Assembly (NCBI GenBank): GCA_025353305.1 | Contig: JANXQX010000109.1 | Span: forward strand, 1 to 8,858 | DNA from: Holophagaceae bacterium | Lineage (GTDB): Bacteria; Acidobacteriota; Holophagae; Holophagales; Holophagaceae | Length of the DNA stretch: 8,858 nt | Reading direction: 5' to 3' | Shown here: positions 1-4,742 of the stretch, piece by piece | How positions within the stretch are numbered: the stretch's first letter is position 1 | How the letters are laid out: every line of letters begins with the position of its first letter | Program-made: the position numbers and the translations under genes | Notes under the pieces: model-generated | Seen by the model: only the letters and a program-made list of their open reading frames with translations | Told to the model about the DNA's origin: nothing | Database searches by the model: none

Positions 1-47
1 TGCGGGCCTTCGGCCCGCAGGCGCTACGCGCCTCGCGAAGCGATTTT
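1..47. repeat. Array of three tandem short hairpins followed by TTTT
   Basis: Three perfect inverted repeats lie end to end, each with a 3-base loop. Bases 1-19 have arms tgcgggcc and ggcccgca around ttc. Bases 20-32 have arms ggcgc and gcgcc around tac. Bases 33-43 have arms tcgc and gcga around gaa. TTTT follows at 44-47. On the plus strand this could act as a terminator for a gene left of the window, although the T run is short. On the minus strand it lies about 115 bases beyond the pgi stop and could end that transcript if a T run follows outside the window. The array could equally be a dispersed REP-like element. The structure is seen directly; its role is inferred. Confidence 0.6.
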
Positions 48-82
48 GAGCCGGAATCAGTCATGTTGGAGCTTGGCGCTTT

Positions 83-106
83 CTTGGTGTCTTCGTGTCT
101 TGGTGG
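83..106. repeat. Three tandem copies of an 8-bp motif (minus-strand reading ACACCAAG)
   Basis: Three consecutive octamers, cttggtgt, cttcgtgt and cttggtgg, differ from one another by one or two bases. Read on the minus strand they give the CACCAAGACACGAAGACACC pattern. A second partial match (cttggcg) lies just to the left at 72-78, and an AT-rich stretch of T runs follows at 107-123. From memory, similar CACCAAGACACGAAG-type strings occur as dispersed intergenic sequence in several bacterial phyla; this could not be checked here. No coding function is supported. Confidence 0.5.
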
Positions 107-157
107 TGAATTTTAATTTTTTCGAATGCAAACTCGTATGATTCGATGCTGAGGGCC

Positions 158-1351
158 CTATCGCACCGCCATCTTCTCTGTTTCTGCGGCCGCGCCTTCG
201 GCCTTGGATCCCAGGCCCAGTAGGGACTCGGTCCATCGCTTGCCCTCCTCCACCGCGGGCTGGTCGAAGGGGTCCACCCCCAGGGCCAGGCCCGTCAGCG
301 CCACAATGAGCTGCCAGGCCATGAAGAGGCAACCGAGATTCAGTTCATTGGGAACGCTGTCCAGCTGCCACCAGATGACCGGCAGGCCCGCGTTCACCAA
401 AGCATGGTGGGTGCCGTCGGCCTCTGCCTCCAGGATCTGGGACGGCTTCCACCGGCTCAGTCCGGGCAAAGGGCACAAGCGTGGGGGAGCAAGGTATTCC
501 TCGTCCGGGGGACCGCCCATGGTGAGCAGAAAGACCCCCATGTCTTGGGGGCCCCCGATCCAGCGCTGGAACTGGGTGTGCTGGTCCTGGGGTCCCATTG
601 CCTGGATGGGGGTGACGCCCACCCGTGTCCCATCCTGCGCGGTCTTGCCGAGGCTCCCCGCCACCAACTGCACCCACCAATCACCAAGGCCTATCAAGCG
701 GTTGCAGTAAGGCATCAGCACCCACGTTCTGATATTCCAGCGATACCCCTCCAGAAGCTGGTCCACGGCCATCCATACCCTGGAGCCCCAGGGACCATGA
801 CCGTCCAGGGTTTCCTGGGCCACCCGCCTGGCTCCCTGAAGATAACCCGGCACGTCCAATCCCATCCACGCCAGGGGCAATGTCCCGATGGGGGTGAAAG
901 CCGAATAGCGGCCACCCACGTCCTCAGGCAGTTGCAGCAGATGCCAGCCTTCAGCCCGGGCCATCCGGGCCAGCGGGTTGCCGTCATCCTGCGTGAGGAC
1001 CAGCGGTGGTTGCCTCCACCGGCCCCAACCGGGTTGGGAGCGAAGGTGGGAGATCCAGGTCCAGGTTTCCAAAGTGCGCCCGCTCTTGGATGCGAACACG
1101 AGCTGGTCGGTGTACCTCAGAAGTCCAGATTCCTGCTCGGGCCCCGCCAGGGGGATCCAATCCTGGCGCTGGCGCGAATTTCCCAAGGCCTGAACCAGCG
1201 TGTTTGCAGATCCCAAAGAACCTCCGATGCCACACCAGAGTAAACGGGCATCTGGATCCAGGCCGGGGAAGCGCGGGAGTGGATCCATGAGCCGCAGCCA
1301 TCCGGACATGGGCTGGGATTCGAGTTCTGTCCAAAGTCGTGAGTGGTCCAT
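158..1351 (-). CDS. pgi: Glucose-6-phosphate isomerase, short divergent form with an altered catalytic residue
   Basis: A 397-residue protein of the cytosolic family that interconverts glucose-6-phosphate and fructose-6-phosphate. Visible family motifs, in order: GIGGS (41-45); the sugar-phosphate loop SKSGRTLET (88-96); EDVGGRYSAFTPIG (143-156), with Arg148; DQHTQ (256-260), whose His258 matches the ring-opening His; and the C-terminal DPFDQPAVEEGK (360-371), ending in the conserved Lys371. The family motif ESxGK, whose Glu is the proton-shuttling base, reads GSLGK here (Gly232, codon at 656-658). QPGVE reads QPAVE. Only about 40 residues precede GIGGS, fewer than in typical members (445-550 residues in total). 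The start is firm: AGGAGG lies 4 bases upstream, and an in-frame TGA lies 7-9 bases upstream of the ATG. The gene follows glgC by 13 bases, so the two are probably co-transcribed. Family assignment is secure; catalytic activity is uncertain. Confidence 0.88.
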   Translation of the reverse strand: MDHSRLWTELESQPMSGWLRLMDPLPRFPGLDPDARLLWCGIGGSLGSANTLVQALGNSRQRQDWIPLAGPEQESGLLRYTDQLVFASKSGRTLETWTWISHLRSQPGWGRWRQPPLVLTQDDGNPLARMARAEGWHLLQLPEDVGGRYSAFTPIGTLPLAWMGLDVPGYLQGARRVAQETLDGHGPWGSRVWMAVDQLLEGYRWNIRTWVLMPYCNRLIGLGDWWVQLVAGSLGKTAQDGTRVGVTPIQAMGPQDQHTQFQRWIGGPQDMGVFLLTMGGPPDEEYLAPPRLCPLPGLSRWKPSQILEAEADGTHHALVNAGLPVIWWQLDSVPNELNLGCLFMAWQLIVALTGLALGVDPFDQPAVEEGKRWTESLLGLGSKAEGAAAETEKMAVR

Positions 1352-1355
1352 GGAA

Positions 1356-1361
1356 CCTCCT
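1356..1361 (-). promoter_or_regulatory. Strong ribosome binding site of pgi
   Basis: On the minus strand AGGAGG lies 4 bases before the pgi ATG, in the short gap after the glgC stop (TGA at 1365-1367). It fixes the pgi start and shows that the shortened N-terminus is not a mis-called start. Confidence 0.8.
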
Positions 1362-1364
1362 CAA

Positions 1365-2627
1365 TCAGCCCACGTTTCGCTGAAGGAGCATGGGAGTGAT
1401 CAGGGTGATGCCTTCAGGGGTCACCTTGAACCTGCGAGCATCCTCCTCGGGATCTTCGCCTACCACCAATCCCCTGGGAATCCGGCAACCCCTCGCGAGA
1501 ATCGCCCGGCGCAGGCGCGAGCCCTCTCCGATATCCACGTCCGGAAGCACCACGCTTTCCTCGACCCGGCTGTGGGGGTGGATCTGGACCCGGTTCGAAA
1601 GCAGCGAACCCAGGATGCGGGCGCCTTCCAGCACACAGCCAATCCCAACCACGCTTTCGTGATTGGTGGACGAAGTCTCCAGTTCGCTTCGGATGAATTT
1701 GGTGGGAGGCAGCTGCTCCATGTAGGTAAGGACAGGCCAGGCCGGGTCGTAAATGTCCATGGGGGGCCTTGGACAGGTGAGATCCATGTTGCCGTCCCAG
1801 AAGGAATCCAGCGTGCCCACATCCCGCCAGTAAGGGGCTCCGGGTGCGGTCTGGACGCAGCTCAGTTCGAACCGGTGCGCCATCACGCGAGCACCCTTCG
1901 CCACGACATACGGAATGACATCCCTTCCGAAGTCATGGGAGGAACCCAGTTCCTTCGCGTCGCGCTTCAACTGGTCATAGAGGAATCCCGCGTTGAAGAA
2001 GTAGATCCCCATGCTCGCCAGTGCCCGGTCCGGCTTGCCCGGGATGCAGGGCGGATCCTCTGGCTTTTCGACGAAGCCCACGATGCGGTCGTGTTCATCC
2101 ACCTGGACCACCCCGTAATTCGTTGCTTCAGCGCGAGGGACCTCGGTGCACGTGATGGTGAGATCGGCTTCGGTGGCCAGGTGATCCTGTAAAAAAGTTT
2201 TGTAGTCCATCAGGTACACATGGTCCCCCGCCAGAATCAGGACGTTCCGCGGGCTGTGGGCCATGATGTTCTGGAGGTTCTGGAATACCGCGTCCGCCGT
2301 GCCCTGGTACCAGCTCTCCACGCCGGCGCGCTGCTCCGCGGGGTAGGCGTGCACGAACTCGTTCAGGCGCCCGCTCAGGAAGCTCCAGCCCAGTTGCAGG
2401 TGCTCCAGGAGTCGATGGGCGTTGTACTGGGTCAGCACCATCACCCGCCGGAACCCCGAGTTCACGCAGTTGGAGAGCGTGAAGTCGATGATCTTGAATT
2501 GCCCGCCGAAATCCAACCCCGGTTTTGAGAACCTTTCCGTGAGACCTTCCAACCGTTTGCCCCGTCCTCCGGCCAAGACAACCGTGATGGTCTGCCGCGG
2601 CGAGAGAGGTGGAGCCTGGAGGATCAT
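1365..2627 (-). CDS. glgC: Glucose-1-phosphate adenylyltransferase (ADP-glucose pyrophosphorylase)
   Basis: Makes ADP-glucose and pyrophosphate from ATP and glucose-1-phosphate, the committed step of bacterial glycogen synthesis. It is a cytosolic enzyme expected to be tetrameric. From the ATG it has 420 residues, close to the E. coli enzyme (431). N-terminal nucleotidyltransferase domain: LAGGRGKRL loop, FKIIDFTLSNCVNSG, WYQGTADAV, the catalytic-Asp motif LAGDHVY, FVEKP (glucose-1-phosphate Lys) and YWRDVGT. C-terminal left-handed beta-helix: roughly the last 110 residues, with VVGEDPEEDARRF near the end. Catalytic residues match E. coli, but the allosteric-site residues mostly do not (see findings). 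The ATG at 2627 has GGGAAAGG just upstream; an in-frame TTG at 2648 would add seven residues and is less likely. It is the first gene of the minus-strand pair with pgi. Confidence 0.95.
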   Translation of the reverse strand: MILQAPPLSPRQTITVVLAGGRGKRLEGLTERFSKPGLDFGGQFKIIDFTLSNCVNSGFRRVMVLTQYNAHRLLEHLQLGWSFLSGRLNEFVHAYPAEQRAGVESWYQGTADAVFQNLQNIMAHSPRNVLILAGDHVYLMDYKTFLQDHLATEADLTITCTEVPRAEATNYGVVQVDEHDRIVGFVEKPEDPPCIPGKPDRALASMGIYFFNAGFLYDQLKRDAKELGSSHDFGRDVIPYVVAKGARVMAHRFELSCVQTAPGAPYWRDVGTLDSFWDGNMDLTCPRPPMDIYDPAWPVLTYMEQLPPTKFIRSELETSSTNHESVVGIGCVLEGARILGSLLSNRVQIHPHSRVEESVVLPDVDIGEGSRLRRAILARGCRIPRGLVVGEDPEEDARRFKVTPEGITLITPMLLQRNVG

Positions 2628-2900
2628 TGCCTTTCCCAATAGGGCCAAACCCAGGAATAAATGATTCCTGGGGCGGTTGGTTCAAAGAACCCGCTTCCTC
2701 ATCCCAGCGGTCGAGCGCGGCCTGTCGGTCCAGAGAAGTTAAGCTCTGCAAGGGCTTGAAGGAAGGTCGTCCGGGGCAATTATGCGGAAGGGCACAAGTT
2801 CTTCTCAGGGGGCCCTGGAGACAGGCCGCGTACCGGTTAAAGGCGTAGCTTGTGACGGGAGGAAGTGGCCTCAGGTCCCTTCCTGGATCCAGGAGGATGC
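2628..2900. other. Divergent intergenic region between glgC and the DUF948 gene
   Basis: This 273-base gap must hold promoters for both directions. Besides the inverted repeat at 2650-2672 it contains a weaker one at 2731-2748 (arms cagag and ctctg around 8 bases). I could not pick out convincing -35/-10 pairs on either strand. Reading frames that cross it have no recognisable protein features. Confidence 0.4.
2650..2672. promoter_or_regulatory. Perfect 9-bp inverted repeat upstream of glgC
   Basis: Arms cccaggaat and attcctggg pair perfectly around the 5-base centre aaatg. The element ends 22 bases before the glgC ATG, within the leader or promoter region. No T run follows on either strand, so it does not look like an intrinsic terminator. 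It could be an operator for a dimeric regulator or a leader hairpin affecting glgC translation. The symmetry is seen directly; the role is inferred. Confidence 0.5.
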
Positions 2901-3296
2901 ATGCCAATGTCGCTCCAGATCACTCTCGTCGTGGTGCTGCTGGCCTTGGCCGCGGGGATGCTGTCGGTGTGCTTCTATCTGGGCCGGGCGGCCCGCAGCC
3001 TGGACGTGTTCCTGCAGGGAGCCAAGAAGGATCTCACGCGCATCTCCGATGACGCCCACGCCTCGCGACTGCGGATGGATCAATTGGCGGACTCGCTCCA
3101 GATCTCCCTGGACGAGTTCGCCGGTCTCGCCCGGACCGCAGGCAAACTGGGCCGCATGGTGGACGAGCTCCAAATGCAGTTTCAAACCGGTATGGAAACC
3201 GTCTCCCGAAATCTCGGGAGCCTCCTGGGGCTGCTTGGTCCCGTGCTCGCCGCCTTCAGGAGCCCAAGACACCTTCACGGAGAAGCAAAGGAGTAG
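2901..3296 (+). CDS. Small membrane-anchored DUF948-type protein (YtxG-like)
   Basis: A 131-residue protein of unknown function. Residues 4-28 form one hydrophobic membrane segment (LQITLVVVLLALAAGMLSVCF core). An Arg/Leu-rich region of about 90 residues follows, with heptad-like spacing expected of a cytoplasmic or periplasmic coiled coil, then a second mildly hydrophobic patch (LGSLLGLLGPVLAAF) and a polar tail. This architecture, directly upstream of a YtxH-like gene, matches the DUF948/YtxG family, known from Bacillus general-stress operons. AGGAGG at 2891-2896 is 4 bases before the ATG at 2901, the same spacing as in pgi. The ATG at 2907 (spacing 10) is the alternative, and a GTG at 2865 has no support. 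The TAG stop is 3 bases before the next start. Family is inferred from architecture and neighbour, not from a strong motif. Confidence 0.75.
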   Translation: MPMSLQITLVVVLLALAAGMLSVCFYLGRAARSLDVFLQGAKKDLTRISDDAHASRLRMDQLADSLQISLDEFAGLARTAGKLGRMVDELQMQFQTGMETVSRNLGSLLGLLGPVLAAFRSPRHLHGEAKE

Positions 3297-3299
3297 ACC

Positions 3300-3572
3300 A
3301 TGAGCCAGGAGAACAATGCCGGGAGCACCTTGCTGCTGACCTTTCTCGCCGGAGCCGCACTGGGCGCCCTGGTGGTCGGCCTCACGACACCTAAGACCGG
3401 AGCCGAGGTCCGGAACGATCTGAAAGCGCTCGGCCGCAAAGCCCGCCGCAAGGCCGGCGAACTGGCGGACGACGCGGAAGAGGCCTGGGAAGAGGTGAAA
3501 GTGCGTACCACCCATGCCGCCAACGATTTCAAGCGCGGCGTCAAGGATGCCGCCCACGATCTCCAAGGCTGA
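3300..3572 (+). CDS. YtxH-like small membrane protein
   Basis: A 90-residue protein with one N-terminal membrane segment at about 9-29 (LLLTFLAGAALGALVVGL). The motif TPKTGAEVRNDL follows, which is the hallmark junction of YtxH-like proteins (usually T/SP-x-x-G-x-E-x-R-x-x-L). A charged, probably helical tail rich in Lys, Arg, Asp and Glu makes up the rest. Members are widespread, often stress-related, and of unknown biochemical function. AAGGAG at 3288-3293 is 6 bases from the ATG and overlaps the end of the upstream gene, so the two genes are very likely one operon. No clear terminator follows: a 5-bp stem at 3581-3593 (ttggc, gccaa) has no T run. Confidence 0.88.
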   Translation: MSQENNAGSTLLLTFLAGAALGALVVGLTTPKTGAEVRNDLKALGRKARRKAGELADDAEEAWEEVKVRTTHAANDFKRGVKDAAHDLQG

Positions 3573-3785
3573 GTCCTCCGTTGGCTGAGCCAAACAAGCA
3601 GGATGAGCGACGCGGGCCCGCAAGGTGGTTGCGGTGATGACGGATCCTTCATCTTGAATTGAAGACCACGCGAACCACCCCAACTACCAACCGGGACAGA
3701 TGCTGCGCCCAGTGATCCGGGTCGAACAAACCTGGGAAAGGATGCGCTTATACGATAAACTTTTTGTTTTTCCCGAAAGCGAAAC
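3573..3785. other. Intergenic region upstream of carbamate kinase
   Basis: This 213-base stretch has no supported gene. It contains a small stem at 3581-3593, a GC palindrome gcgggcccgc at 3612-3621, and a near-palindrome at 3636-3653 centred on ggatcc (arms gatga and tcatc). It becomes AT-rich just before arcC (3749-3773). I see no known riboswitch core. Confidence 0.45.
3749..3759 (+). promoter_or_regulatory. Possible -10 region of arcC
   Basis: The string tatacgataaa lies about 30 bases before the arcC ATG, inside the only AT-rich patch of the gap. It offers TACGAT or GATAAA as a -10 element. No good TTGACA-like -35 is present at 16-18 bases, so this is tentative. The arcC start has only a weak Shine-Dalgarno (gaaagcgaa). 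Confidence 0.25.
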
Positions 3786-4742
3786 ATGTCCTCTGCGTCC
3801 CAAAAAATCGCACTGCTTGCCATCGGCGGAAACGCATTGCTGAAGGAGGACGAGCGGGGGCTGCAAGAGGAACAACTCGAGAACGCCCGGGACTGCGCGG
3901 AGATGCTGGCCCGGGTCGTGGCTCAGGGCTACTCGCTTTGCGTGGTCCACGGCAACGGCCCGCAGGTGGGCAACCTGCTCATCCAGCAGGAATCGGCCTC
4001 CAACCAGATCCCGCCCTACAACTTGGATATCGCCGTGGGCATGACCCAGGGGTCCATGGGCTACATGCTGGAACGCATGCTCATGAACCGCCTGCATTAC
4101 GAAAAACTGGACGCTCCCGTGGTGACGATCCTCACCGAAGTGGTCGTGGACAAATTCGATCCCGGTTTCGAAAATCCGACCAAGCCCATCGGCCCTTTCT
4201 ACCCGGAGTTCCGCGCGCTGGAACTCATGCGGCAGCGGAAATGGAAGATGAAAGAGGACAGCGGCCGCGGCTGGCGCAAGGTCGTGCCCTCGCCCAAGCC
4301 CATCGAGATAGTGCAGCTGAGCGCCATCAAGACCCTGCTGGAAAGCGGGCATTGCGTCATCGCAGGAGGCGGTGGCGGCATCCCGGTGATCCGCGATGCC
4401 TCGGGACTATTGGTGGGCGTGGAAGCGGTCATCGACAAGGACCGCCTGAGCGCCTTGCTGGCAGCCAATCTTGGCGCGGAGCTCTACATCATCCTGACGA
4501 GCGTGCCAAAGGTGGCCCTGAATTTCGGCAAGCACACGCAACGATGGGTGGACCGGATGACCGCGACGGAAGCCAGGGCTCATCTCGCTGATGGCCAATT
4601 CCCGGCGGGTTCCATGGGCCCCAAGATCGAAAGCGCCCTGTCCTTCATCGAGGCTGGCGGCCACGAAGTCCTGATCACCACCGCCGAAGCCCTGAAGCAT
4701 GAGGACCCGGCCATCGTGGGCACCCGCATCACACTGGGTTAG
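3786..4742 (+). CDS. arcC: Carbamate kinase
   Basis: Catalyses the reversible transfer between carbamoyl phosphate plus ADP and ATP plus carbamate (carbonate plus ammonia). It is usually the ATP-yielding last step of arginine, agmatine or purine-derived carbamoyl-phosphate breakdown, in the cytosol. Its 318 residues fit the family (about 310). Amino-acid-kinase motifs in order: AIGGNAL (12-18), HGNGPQVGNL (55-64), TKPIGPFY (132-139), the glycine loop GGGGGIPV (194-201), VIDKDRLSALLA (215-226), ILTSVPKVALNFGK (236-249) and GSMGPK (275-280). No arginine deiminase, ornithine carbamoyltransferase or agmatine gene is nearby, so its substrate source cannot be read from context. Its last 14 bases overlap the 3' end of the convergent kinase gene, leaving no room for a terminator between them. 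The ATG is the only sensible start; it sits 18 bases before AIGGNAL-preceding KIALL. Confidence 0.94.
   Translation: MSSASQKIALLAIGGNALLKEDERGLQEEQLENARDCAEMLARVVAQGYSLCVVHGNGPQVGNLLIQQESASNQIPPYNLDIAVGMTQGSMGYMLERMLMNRLHYEKLDAPVVTILTEVVVDKFDPGFENPTKPIGPFYPEFRALELMRQRKWKMKEDSGRGWRKVVPSPKPIEIVQLSAIKTLLESGHCVIAGGGGGIPVIRDASGLLVGVEAVIDKDRLSALLAANLGAELYIILTSVPKVALNFGKHTQRWVDRMTATEARAHLADGQFPAGSMGPKIESALSFIEAGGHEVLITTAEALKHEDPAIVGTRITLG

Noticed and set aside
404..1243. Plus-strand open frame of about 279 codons opposite pgi
   Set aside because: It is antisense to the isomerase with all its motifs, and the Pro/Gly/His-rich translation has no family features.
1200..2192. Long plus-strand open frame (about 330 codons) across glgC and the pgi start
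   Set aside because: It is antisense to two well-recognised proteins, and its translation shows no domain, signal or strand pattern. Such open frames are common opposite GC-rich genes.
2628..2648. TTG start of glgC giving seven extra residues
   Set aside because: It has a poorer upstream ribosome site than the ATG at 2627, which begins a normal-looking N-terminus.
3612..3621. GC palindrome gcgggcccgc after the YtxH gene as a terminator
   Set aside because: It has no loop in its symmetric form and no T run on either strand, so it is not a credible intrinsic terminator.
2871..3683. Minus-strand open frame of about 270 codons opposite the DUF948 and YtxH genes
   Set aside because: The plus-strand genes have good ribosome sites, membrane segments and the YtxH motif; the antisense translation has none of these.
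3573..3785. Riboswitch (for example guanidine or arginine related) upstream of arcC
   Set aside because: I looked for conserved core strings and stacked stems and found only short, unrelated palindromes.
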